Shown piece by piece: positions 1 to 6,883 of a stretch of DNA of 37,228 nucleotides. The stretch is from Levilactobacillus brevis ATCC 14869 = DSM 20054 (GTDB lineage: Bacteria; Bacillota; Bacilli; Lactobacillales; Lactobacillaceae). The stretch covers positions 147,326 through 184,553 of the forward strand of contig NZ_AZCP01000005.1 of assembly GCF_001433855.1 (NCBI RefSeq), read 5' to 3'. The notes below the pieces were generated by a model, which was not told where the DNA came from, ran no database searches, and saw only the letters and a program-made list of their open reading frames with translations. The translations under genes and the position numbers were made by a program. The stretch's first letter is position 1, and the number at the start of each line of letters is the position of its first letter.

Positions 1-20
1 TTGCCATCCGTTAGAAATAA

Positions 21-31
21 TAGACCGGTTT
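21..31 (-). promoter_or_regulatory. NagR/DasR-like operator half, glmS upstream
   Basis: The minus strand reads AAACCGGTCTA, which is identical over 11 nt to the sequence at 2359-2369 in the nagB promoter. It contains the GGTCTA half of the GntR-family dre consensus TGGTCTAGACCA. It lies just upstream of the -35 box. The operator role is inferred from sharing between two amino-sugar genes. Confidence 0.4.
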
Positions 32-43
32 TATTTTTTATAA

Positions 44-72
44 TTGACAACCCTAACAGAACGCTGTAAAGT
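44..72 (+). promoter_or_regulatory. glmS promoter
   Basis: TTGACA at 44-49 and TAAAGT at 67-72 are separated by 17 bp. The start of transcription would be near 79, giving a leader of about 130 nt. The leader has a CCGG-ATAA-CCGG hairpin near 163-176, but I do not see the conserved core of the glmS ribozyme. Confidence 0.6.
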
Positions 73-104
73 ATAGTCATTCAGAGATGATTTTCAAAAC
101 GTTT

Positions 105-116
105 CAGTCTATACCA
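105..116 (+). promoter_or_regulatory. NagR/DasR-like operator, glmS leader
   Basis: CAGTCTATACCA matches the dre variant TGGTCTATACCA at 10 of 12 positions. It shares CTATACCA with the site at 2383-2394 over the nagB start region. It falls about 30 nt downstream of the predicted glmS transcription start. Confidence 0.35.
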
Positions 117-206
117 ATTTTAGAGAAAACTGATACATTTCGCTAATCAAACTAACCGACCCGACCGGATAACCGGAAGTGGTGTCGAGCAAAGGAAGAT
201 AAACTT

Positions 207-2024
207 ATGTGTGGAATTGTTGGAGTGACGGGTAACGATAACGCCGTTAAAATTTTAGTTAATGGGCTACAAAAGTTGGAATATCGCGGCTATGATTCAG
301 CCGGAATCTATGTTAATGACCAAAAAGGCCAGGATTATTTGGTAAAGGCCAAGGGCCGGATTTCCGAATTAAGTGCTAAGATTACGCCAGAAGTTCACGG
401 ATCAACTGGGATTGGTCATACGCGTTGGGCAACGCATGGGGTGGTTAGCGTGGATAATGCGCACCCACATTTCTCCAACGACGACCGCTTTTACTTGGTT
501 CACAATGGTGTGATTGATAACTTCCAAGAACTTAAGGCGCAATATTTAAGTGATGTACCTTTCCGGAGCCAAACGGATACAGAAGTTGTCGTACAGTTGA
601 TTGATAAGTTTGCGGTAGAAGATCACTTAGATGCTAAGCAGGCTTTCTTGAAGACACTAGGCCTGCTGAAGGGTTCCTCATATGCCTTCTTAATGATGGA
701 TCGGGAACAACCAGACACATTATTTGTGGCTAAGAACAAGAGCCCCTTATTAATTGGTGTCGGCGATGGCTTCAACGTTGTCTGCTCAGATGCCTTGGCC
801 ATGTTACGGGAAACCCACGATTTCTTGGAATTAATGGATGGTGAAGTTGTAACGATCACGCCAGATAAAGTGGCAATCGAAGACGCTGATGGTCAGACTG
901 TTGAGCGGAAACCTTTCCACGTTGACATGAACGCTGATGAAGCAGACAAGGGCACTTATCCATTCTACATGTTAAAAGAAGTTGATGAACAACCTAACGT
1001 GATGCGTAAATTAGCCCAAACGTATCTGTCAGAACACGGCGAACCTAACATTGACAAGCAATTGCTACAAGCAATGGAAGCCGCTGATCGGTTGTATATC
1101 ATTGGCGCTGGGACGAGTTACCACGCTGGGCTGATTGGTAAGCGCCTCTTTGAAAACTTGGCTCACATTCCAACGGAAGTTCACGTGTCATCAGAATTTG
1201 CGTATGAACAACCGATGTTATCTGAGAAGCCATTCTTTATTTTCCTGACCCAATCTGGAGAAACAGCTGATAGTCGTGAAGTTTTGGTTAACGTGAACGA
1301 TGCGGGTTACCCGAGCTTGACAATCACCAATGTGCAAAACTCCACGTTATCACGTGAAGCCACTTACACCTTGTTGTTACATGCCGGTCCAGAAATTGCG
1401 GTGGCTTCAACTAAGGCGTACACGGCCCAAATTGCTTTGGAAGCTATCTTGGCCAAGGCTTTAGGTGAATTAACTGGCCAGATCATTGCGCAGAATTTCA
1501 ATATTCGGCAACAGTTGGGACTCGTCGCAACTGGGATGCAAGCTATTGTGGATGAAAAGGATAAGCTGGAAGAGATGTCTTCCAAGTACTTGTTAAAGAC
1601 TAACCGGGCGTTTTACATTGGCCGGGGGATCGACCACGCCGTTTCCTTAGAAGCAGCTTTGAAGCTGAAAGAGATTTCTTATATTCAGTGTGAAGGCTTC
1701 GCGTCTGGTGAATTAAAGCATGGCACGATTGCATTAATTGAGGCTGGAACACCAGTTATTGGGTTTATTACGCAGGCGAAGACGGCTGGTTTAACCCGGA
1801 GTAACTTACAAGAAACGATGGCCCGTGGTGCACAAACCTTGACGATTGTCCGGGAAAGTTTAGCCGTAGATGGTGATGACTTAGTCTTACCGGATGTCGA
1901 TGAGATGTTAATGCCACTCTTAAGTGTCGTACCAGCACAATTGTTGGCTTACTACACGAGTTTAAATAAGGGCTTAGATGTTGATAAGCCACGGAACTTG
2001 GCTAAGAGTGTGACAGTTGAATAA
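207..2024 (+). CDS. glmS: Glutamine-fructose-6-phosphate aminotransferase (isomerising)
   Basis: Makes glucosamine-6-phosphate from fructose-6-phosphate and glutamine in the cytoplasm, the first step to UDP-GlcNAc for peptidoglycan and teichoic acids. The 605 residues match the usual family length. The N-terminal glutaminase domain starts MCGIVG with the nucleophile Cys2. Two SIS isomerase domains follow, with GTSYHAG and SQSGETADS motifs, and the C-terminus carries the conserved ECGFASGELKHG-like stretch (here QCEGFASGELKHG). The start has AAAGGAAG upstream. It is monocistronic, with its own promoter and a strong terminator. Two dre-like sequences suggest it responds to amino-sugar phosphates together with nagB. 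In streptococci NagR is known to control both genes. No glmS ribozyme was recognised. Confidence 0.97.
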   Translation: MCGIVGVTGNDNAVKILVNGLQKLEYRGYDSAGIYVNDQKGQDYLVKAKGRISELSAKITPEVHGSTGIGHTRWATHGVVSVDNAHPHFSNDDRFYLVHNGVIDNFQELKAQYLSDVPFRSQTDTEVVVQLIDKFAVEDHLDAKQAFLKTLGLLKGSSYAFLMMDREQPDTLFVAKNKSPLLIGVGDGFNVVCSDALAMLRETHDFLELMDGEVVTITPDKVAIEDADGQTVERKPFHVDMNADEADKGTYPFYMLKEVDEQPNVMRKLAQTYLSEHGEPNIDKQLLQAMEAADRLYIIGAGTSYHAGLIGKRLFENLAHIPTEVHVSSEFAYEQPMLSEKPFFIFLTQSGETADSREVLVNVNDAGYPSLTITNVQNSTLSREATYTLLLHAGPEIAVASTKAYTAQIALEAILAKALGELTGQIIAQNFNIRQQLGLVATGMQAIVDEKDKLEEMSSKYLLKTNRAFYIGRGIDHAVSLEAALKLKEISYIQCEGFASGELKHGTIALIEAGTPVIGFITQAKTAGLTRSNLQETMARGAQTLTIVRESLAVDGDDLVLPDVDEMLMPLLSVVPAQLLAYYTSLNKGLDVDKPRNLAKSVTVE

Positions 2025-2037
2025 CTAGATAAGTTGA

Positions 2038-2068
2038 AAAGGTCGAGACAATTGTCTCGGCCTTTTTT
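2038..2068 (+). terminator. glmS terminator
   Basis: The stem AAGGTCGAGACA / TGTCTCGGCCTT has a very short loop and is followed by a T-run, just after the glmS stop codon. Confidence 0.85.
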
Positions 2069-2104
2069 GTGTTTATGGGAACCTGTAACGACAGGGACTT
2101 CTGC

Positions 2105-2133
2105 TTGCGTAAACGGGATTTTCGCTGTATAGT
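2105..2133 (+). promoter_or_regulatory. Promoter of the 40-residue protein gene
   Basis: TTGCGT at 2105-2110 and TATAGT at 2128-2133 have 17 bp between them. The predicted start is about 30 nt upstream of the small ORF. Confidence 0.55.
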
Positions 2134-2168
2134 ACTTACAGTTAATTAATGAAAACGGTGGTGAAAAA

Positions 2169-2291
2169 ATGAAGTATACAAAACGAGTGGATACCCATAA
2201 GAACCAGAAACAACGCGATGCAACTTTTGAGAAGTTCCGGAAACAACAAAATGAATTAAGTGCGAACCGGCGAGGTATTCGTCGGAAATAG
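2169..2291 (+). CDS. Small basic protein, 40 aa, unknown function
   Basis: A short ORF starting MKYTKRVDTHKN and ending RRGIRRK. It is very rich in Lys, Arg and Gln and has no hydrophobic segment, so it should be cytoplasmic. It is supported by its own promoter at 2105-2133, a GGTGGTG ribosome binding site, and a strong terminator that begins right at the stop codon, which together define a tight single-gene unit. I do not recognise the family. The high positive charge would suit nucleic acid or ribosome binding, but that is only a guess. It lies between the divergent functions glmS and nagB without an obvious link to either. Confidence 0.6.
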   Translation: MKYTKRVDTHKNQKQRDATFEKFRKQQNELSANRRGIRRK

Positions 2292-2322
2292 CGGCGGTTG
2301 CCATGTGGCAGGCCGCTTTTTT
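2291..2322 (+). terminator. Terminator of the 40-residue protein gene
   Basis: The stem GCGGC...GCCGC has an inner TTGCC/TGGCA pairing and is followed by TTTTTT. It begins at the last base of the stop codon. Confidence 0.85.
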
Positions 2323-2353
2323 ATTTGATAAACAATTTTTTTGAGCAAAGGAC

Positions 2354-2382
2354 TTGCGAAACCGGTCTAGAGCATTTATAAT
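2354..2382 (+). promoter_or_regulatory. nagB promoter
   Basis: TTGCGA at 2354-2359 and a perfect TATAAT at 2377-2382 are separated by 17 bp. One dre-like element lies in the spacer (2359-2369) and another overlaps the predicted transcription start (2383-2394), an arrangement suited to repression. Confidence 0.7.
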
Positions 2383-2394
2383 TGGACTATACCA
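2383..2394 (+). promoter_or_regulatory. NagR/DasR-like operator, nagB
   Basis: TGGACTATACCA is an imperfect palindrome with TGG...CCA ends, as in the dre consensus TGGTCTAGACCA. It directly follows the -10 box. A second copy of the AAACCGGTCTA motif at 2359-2369 lies in the promoter spacer. Confidence 0.45.
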
Positions 2395-2416
2395 TTAGAG
2401 AGGGAGACTGAATGAG

Positions 2417-3139
2417 ATGAAACAATTAGCTAATATGAATGTTCAAATCGTCAGTGATAAAATTGCCGGAGGACAGGCCGGCTATCAGGTCTTTGAAACG
2501 GTTTTGCAGCAGGGAGCTAAAGTACTAGGTTTGGCAACGGGGAGTACGCCAGTCACAATCTATGATCGGCTGGTGGCCAGTGATTTGGATTTTAGTCAGT
2601 TGACGTCCGTTAATTTAGATGAATACGTGGGTTTAAGTGCAGATCATCCCCAAAGTTACCATTATTTTATGCAACAGCACTTATTTGCCGCTAAACCGTT
2701 TGCCCACTCCTATGTACCGGACGGGACTAACTTAGATGAGCAGGCGGCAACTACGGCGTATGATGACATTATTGCAGCGAATCCAATTGATTTGCAGCTA
2801 TTAGGGTTGGGCCAAAATGGTCACATCGGTTTTAATGAGCCGGGAACACCAGCGGACTCCACCACCCATAAAGTCGCATTAACGGCCTCCACGATTGCGG
2901 CCAACGCGCGGTTTTTCGATAATGCCGACGAGGTGCCACGTTATGCTTATTCAATGGGGATTGGCTCAATTCTAAAGGCTAAACAAATCTTAATTGTAGC
3001 TTATGGTGAAGCAAAGGCCGCTGCCGTGGCCGCCATGATTCAAGGGCCAGTTACACCGGATGTACCAGCCAGCTTTTTGCAGACTCATCCGAATGTTACG
3101 GTGATTTTGGATGAAGCGGCGGCTAGTCGTTTAGATTAA
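2417..3139 (+). CDS. nagB: Glucosamine-6-phosphate deaminase
   Basis: Converts glucosamine-6-phosphate to fructose-6-phosphate and ammonia, the reverse direction of GlmS, in amino-sugar catabolism. The length of 240 aa is typical of the short Gram-positive form. Seen motifs are the phosphate-binding LATGSTP near 39-45, NLDEY with Asp68, and [15 protein letters not shown] with His136. The ATG at 2417 has AGGGAG about 10 nt upstream. A three-codon mini-ORF, ATG AGA TGA at 2412-2420, overlaps this start with a closer spacing to the same ribosome binding site, so translation might be coupled through it. Two dre-like operators in the promoter suggest control by a NagR-type repressor that also acts on glmS. 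Confidence 0.96.
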   Translation: MKQLANMNVQIVSDKIAGGQAGYQVFETVLQQGAKVLGLATGSTPVTIYDRLVASDLDFSQLTSVNLDEYVGLSADHPQSYHYFMQQHLFAAKPFAHSYVPDGTNLDEQAATTAYDDIIAANPIDLQLLGLGQNGHIGFNEPGTPADSTTHKVALTASTIAANARFFDNADEVPRYAYSMGIGSILKAKQILIVAYGEAKAAAVAAMIQGPVTPDVPASFLQTHPNVTVILDEAAASRLD

Positions 3140-3177
3140 AGCTATGTTACAACACGATTTTATCTTAAGTTTTTCTT

Positions 3178-3205
3178 TTGAGACCCCGTCAAACTATGGT
3201 ATTCT
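3178..3205 (+). promoter_or_regulatory. Promoter of the glucosaminidase gene
   Basis: TTGAGA at 3178-3183 and TATTCT at 3200-3205 with 16 bp spacing and an extended -10 TG at 3197-3198. Confidence 0.5.
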
Positions 3206-3210
3206 TTACC

Positions 3211-3224
3211 TGAAAGCGATTTTA
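3211..3224 (+). promoter_or_regulatory. Candidate cre (CcpA) site
   Basis: TGAAAGCGATTTTA matches the cre consensus TGWAANCGNTNWCA with one mismatch. It overlaps the predicted transcription start of the glucosaminidase gene, where CcpA binding would repress. Confidence 0.4.
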
Positions 3225-3241
3225 AGGGGGAAACCGATAAA

Positions 3242-4675
3242 ATGGTGCGAATAAAACGATGGCTACTAGCGGCACTGGTGATGAGTGCCGGTGTCAGTGG
3301 CTTTATGTTAACGAAGGGGACGAGTCATGCGGCGACGACGGACCCACAAACCTTTATTTCAACGCTCAAAAGTCCCGTCACGACTGTTGCCAATCAGTAT
3401 AAGCTATACCCGTCTGTGATGATGGCCCAAGCGGCACTTGAAAGTGCCTGGGGAACCAGCACATTGACAACGACCGCAAATAATTATTTTGGCATTAAAG
3501 GGAGCTACAATGGTGCTTCCGTGACGATGAAAACGGCTGAGTATGATAGTAATGGTCAATTATATTATACGAATGCGAACTTTCGTAAATATCCAAGTGC
3601 TAAGGCGTCAATGACGGACAATGCTAAGCTTTTACGTAATGGGACCAGTTATAACACCAGTATTTACAGTGGTACTTGGCGGGAAAATGCGGCAACGTAT
3701 GCAGATGCCGCTAATGCGCTGACTGGTACGTACGCCACGGCGCCCACTTATGGAAGTAGCTTGATTTCAATTATTAAGCAGTATGGGTTGAACACGTTGC
3801 TGGATGCTAGTGCTTCCGATAGTTCGAGTTCCAATTCAAATTCTGGCTCAACACCAAAACCTAAACCAGTGGTCTACTCTAAAGCAACTTATTATGGTGC
3901 CAGCGGGACGCAAACGGCTCGATTAAGTGGGCAGTATGCGACTTATCGGTTGTATAACCACGTGAAGGGAACCCGCGCCAATATCACTAAAACGGCCTGG
4001 AGCAAAGTTGCTGCTGGAAAGAATGTCTTAGTTTACTTGGACATGCGGGGCGTTAAAAAAGATGCATCAACCGGGAAGAAGACGACTTGGTATCGCATTC
4101 GGTTCGCCAAAAACACCTCCGCTAAGAAATATTGGGTATATGCCAAGGCGTTGACGTTGCCAACCGTAAAATATACGAGTGGCACGGCTACGGTCAAAGT
4201 GAATAATACAGTTAGTGGCAGCTATTATGATCATGTTTTTAATTCACCTTATTTGGCAAAGTCCATGGGGGCCCTAAATAAGCTAACGGCGAAGTCCTAT
4301 GTGGCTGATAAACAAGCAATCAAAACACAGGATGGTTATAGGTCAACGTGGTACCGGATTAAGGTTGGTAAACAATCGTATTGGATTGCAGCCACCGAGA
4401 CGGCTGCGGCACCGCAGTATGACGCGGTTACTTATTCAGCAACTAGCGGAACCAAAAAGTTAAGTGCTAAGTACAGTAAATATACGCTCTATAATCACGT
4501 TAAAAAAACCCATTTCAATCAGAAAACTTACAAATGGCCTGCGGGTAGTAAAAAGGGCACTAAGGTAACGGTTAATTTCAAAGGTGTGAAAACGGCTTAT
4601 AAGACCACGTGGTACCGGATTCAGTTTAACGGTAGTCAGACGAATTACTGGGTTGATGCCCGGGCTTTGGCTTAA
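3242..4675 (+). CDS. Secreted GH73 N-acetylglucosaminidase (autolysin) with three C-terminal repeats
   Basis: A peptidoglycan hydrolase that should cleave the glycan strand outside the cell, for daughter-cell separation or wall turnover. It has a signal peptide (residues 1-31, RIKRW then a hydrophobic stretch ending SHAA). A GH73 domain spans about 35-187, with the probable catalytic Glu67 in AQAALESAWG and the family's NNYFGIKG. A Ser/Asn linker precedes three SH3/GW-like repeats, each with a TWYRI core, at about 280, 369 and 456. These are lysine- and tyrosine-rich and probably bind wall polymers such as lipoteichoic acid. It is a single-gene unit with its own promoter and terminator and a candidate cre site. 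The fold of the repeats is inferred from sequence pattern only. Confidence 0.88.
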   Translation: MVRIKRWLLAALVMSAGVSGFMLTKGTSHAATTDPQTFISTLKSPVTTVANQYKLYPSVMMAQAALESAWGTSTLTTTANNYFGIKGSYNGASVTMKTAEYDSNGQLYYTNANFRKYPSAKASMTDNAKLLRNGTSYNTSIYSGTWRENAATYADAANALTGTYATAPTYGSSLISIIKQYGLNTLLDASASDSSSSNSNSGSTPKPKPVVYSKATYYGASGTQTARLSGQYATYRLYNHVKGTRANITKTAWSKVAAGKNVLVYLDMRGVKKDASTGKKTTWYRIRFAKNTSAKKYWVYAKALTLPTVKYTSGTATVKVNNTVSGSYYDHVFNSPYLAKSMGALNKLTAKSYVADKQAIKTQDGYRSTWYRIKVGKQSYWIAATETAAAPQYDAVTYSATSGTKKLSAKYSKYTLYNHVKKTHFNQKTYKWPAGSKKGTKVTVNFKGVKTAYKTTWYRIQFNGSQTNYWVDARALA

Positions 4676-4699
4676 GTTGTTGCATAACTGGAACAAGTA

Positions 4700-4742
4700 A
4701 AAGGGTTTCTCGGAATCAAGCAGATTCTGAGAAGCCCTTTTT
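4700..4742 (+). terminator. Terminator of the glucosaminidase gene
   Basis: AAAGGGTTTCTC pairs with GAGAAGCCCTTT and is followed by T residues. The stem is nearly symmetrical and could also serve the convergent ATPase gene on the minus strand. Confidence 0.8.
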
Positions 4743-4768
4743 GGTGTTGTAATAATGTCTTGCTCAAC

Positions 4769-6670
4769 TTAATTAGTCGCTAACTGTTGGGGTTGAGCGG
4801 GGGTGGCGGCAGCCGTGCGGGGCTTGTAGCCAATTAAACGCATGGCGTTGAAAATGACGACTAAGATGGAGGCTTCGTGCACGAACATACCACTTGCCAT
4901 GTAGATATACCCATAGACTAAACCGATTAGGAGAAACGCCACCGTGAGAATGGCAATTGCAATATTTTCCTTAGTATTGGCAGATGTTTTTTTCGTTAAG
5001 CCCACTGCGTGACTGAGTGCGGTAAAACTCGATTGCATGAGGACCACATCAGCCGTTTCAATAGCAACGTCGGTTCCACCCCCCATAGCAATCCCGACAT
5101 TGGCTGTTGCTAGGGAAGGGCTATCGTTAATCCCGTCACCCACGAAGGCAACATTGCGGCCCATGTCTTGGAACTTCTTAACAAAGGTAACTTTGTCGGC
5201 TGGGAGAAGATCTGCGTGAACTTCGTCAATTCCCAATGATTCAGCTACAGCTTGAGCGGTCGCTTGGTTGTCCCCGGTTAACATGACTAAATGCTTGATT
5301 CCTTGGCGTTTCATTGCAGCTAAAGCACCAGGAACTTCAGGTCGAACGGTGTCGGCTACGCCCAAAATCATAGCGAGTTGCCCAGCATAACCGACCAACA
5401 CCGTGGATTGCCCGGTATCTTGCATCGCATGTAGGTCGCTTAGCTGGTCCTCGGTGAGGGAAATCTGATGATCTTTGAGTAAGGCGGCATTGCCGACGTA
5501 TAATGGTGCGTCGTGCCATTGGCCGATCATTCCTCGCCCCTTGATGGTCTCGGTAGACATCGTAACGGGAGTATCTGGCGATTGGGCAGTTAAGTGTGCA
5601 ACAATTGCTTGGGCTAAGGGATGATCAGAAGTCTGTTCGATCTGCGCAACACCCGTTAGTAATGAGTGATCGGTTGTATATTGCTTGGTTGAAGCAACAG
5701 TCATTTTACCGGTCGTTAAGGTCCCAGTCTTATCAAAGACGATGGTATCGACTTTGGCTAGGCTTTCAACGACATCGCCTCCCTTAATGAGGATACCGTG
5801 TTTGGCGCCGTTACCGATACCAGCGACGTTAGAAACGGGGGCACCAATAACCAAAGCACCAGGGCATCCCAGTACAAGCACGGTGATCGCTAAACGTAAA
5901 TCACGCGAGAAAATAAAAACTAGAATCGCGATGACTAGGACAGCCGGCGTATAGTATTGCGCGAATTTATCAATGAATTTTTCCGCGGGTGATTTAGTGT
6001 CTTGGGCTTCTTCAACCAACTCAATAATCTTGGAAAAAGTAGTCTCGTCACCGACTTGGGTGGCCGTAATCTTCAAGGTGCCACTTTCGACCATTGCCCC
6101 TGAGTAAACGTGATCGCCGTGTTGCTTATTAATGGGCCGTGATTCGCCAGTAATTGAGGCTTCGTTGACGTAACCAGTACCATCTGTGATTGTGCCGTCA
6201 ACGGGGATTTGACCACCAGCCTTAACTAAAACCAGGTTACCTTCTTCTAAGTCATCGACATCAACCTCTTCGGTAGTATCATCGTCATTGACTAATAGTG
6301 CAGTTGTCGGTGCCATTTCAGTTAAGGATTGAATGGCTCCCCGCGTTTTGGCTAGTGTTTTTTGCTCGAGATAGGAACCAAAGAGAAAGAGGAAAGTCAC
6401 AATGGCTGACTCTTCAAATTCACCGATGGCAAAGGCGCCGATGACGGCAATCCCGACGAGAAGTTCAATACTGAAGACCCTGGCTTTAAGGGCGCCGATG
6501 GCGCGTAAGACAATGGGGGCTGCTGCAATTACCGAAGCAATAATCCAAGCAGTATCCGTGATATAAGGAACTTTTGTGAACCATGTGTTGAGAAAGCCAA
6601 GAATGATCAGACCAGCTGACCAAAAGGTAATGGGATTAGTATGGGAATAAATATAACGTTGAATTGTCAT
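4769..6670 (-). CDS. Heavy-metal translocating P1B-type ATPase with CPG motif
   Basis: Exports a metal cation across the membrane using ATP. The 633 residues carry TGES (174-177), the membrane motif Cys269-Pro270-Gly271, the phosphorylation site DKTGTLT (Asp313), His350-Pro351 of the HP locus, and GDGIND (511-516), with about eight membrane segments. The usual P1B motif is CPC, CPH or SPC. Here the third position is Gly, so the metal (Cd, Zn, Co, Cu or Fe) cannot be assigned. There is no N-terminal metal-binding domain. A separate HMA protein at 9970-10197 under a matching promoter may take that role. Expression is probably activated by an FNR/Flp-type regulator through the box at 6757-6776. 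Start: ATG with AAAGAAAGGA upstream. Confidence 0.93.
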   Translation of the reverse strand: MTIQRYIYSHTNPITFWSAGLIILGFLNTWFTKVPYITDTAWIIASVIAAAPIVLRAIGALKARVFSIELLVGIAVIGAFAIGEFEESAIVTFLFLFGSYLEQKTLAKTRGAIQSLTEMAPTTALLVNDDDTTEEVDVDDLEEGNLVLVKAGGQIPVDGTITDGTGYVNEASITGESRPINKQHGDHVYSGAMVESGTLKITATQVGDETTFSKIIELVEEAQDTKSPAEKFIDKFAQYYTPAVLVIAILVFIFSRDLRLAITVLVLGCPGALVIGAPVSNVAGIGNGAKHGILIKGGDVVESLAKVDTIVFDKTGTLTTGKMTVASTKQYTTDHSLLTGVAQIEQTSDHPLAQAIVAHLTAQSPDTPVTMSTETIKGRGMIGQWHDAPLYVGNAALLKDHQISLTEDQLSDLHAMQDTGQSTVLVGYAGQLAMILGVADTVRPEVPGALAAMKRQGIKHLVMLTGDNQATAQAVAESLGIDEVHADLLPADKVTFVKKFQDMGRNVAFVGDGINDSPSLATANVGIAMGGGTDVAIETADVVLMQSSFTALSHAVGLTKKTSANTKENIAIAILTVAFLLIGLVYGYIYMASGMFVHEASILVVIFNAMRLIGYKPRTAAATPAQPQQLATN

Positions 6671-6731
6671 AAGTGAACGATCCTTTCTTTAAAAGACAGT
6701 TTTAAGTGTTGGGTTCCTTGTTGATGAGTTT

Positions 6732-6737
6732 ATTATG
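6732..6737 (-). promoter_or_regulatory. -10 box of the metal ATPase promoter
   Basis: The minus strand reads CATAAT. At 17 bp upstream lies AGTTAA (6755-6760), a poor -35 that sits inside the FNR-type palindrome, as expected for an activator-dependent class II promoter. Confidence 0.55.
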
Positions 6738-6756
6738 CCTGCTTTTTGCCTAGCTT

Positions 6757-6776
6757 AACTTGATGTGAATCAAGTT
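6757..6776. promoter_or_regulatory. FNR/Flp-type box upstream of the metal ATPase
   Basis: AACTTGATGTGAATCAAGTT has 8-bp perfect arms and an exact match to the FNR consensus TTGAT-N4-ATCAA. Its centre (6766.5) is 34.5 bp from the edge of the -10 box, putting it near -41.5 from the predicted transcription start. Confidence 0.7.
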
Positions 6777-6825
6777 AGCGAGAATAGTTGGTGAAATGAG
6801 TAAAATTAATAGAATTATGGACGAT

Positions 6826-6869
6826 TCAAAATGCCCCTGAATGGCCAAGTAAAGGTCATTTAGGGGCAA
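6826..6869 (-). terminator. Terminator of the alpha-glucosidase gene
   Basis: On the minus strand GCCCCTAAATGACC pairs with GGCCATTCAGGGGC around a short loop, followed by ATTTTG. It lies 15 bp past the stop codon. Confidence 0.8.
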
Positions 6870-6883
6870 CGGTTAACTCGCTA

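Noticed and set aside
79-206. Possible glmS ribozyme in the glmS leader
   Set aside because: The leader is long enough to look, but I cannot find the conserved ribozyme core or the usual pseudoknot segments. Shared dre-like operators offer another explanation for control.
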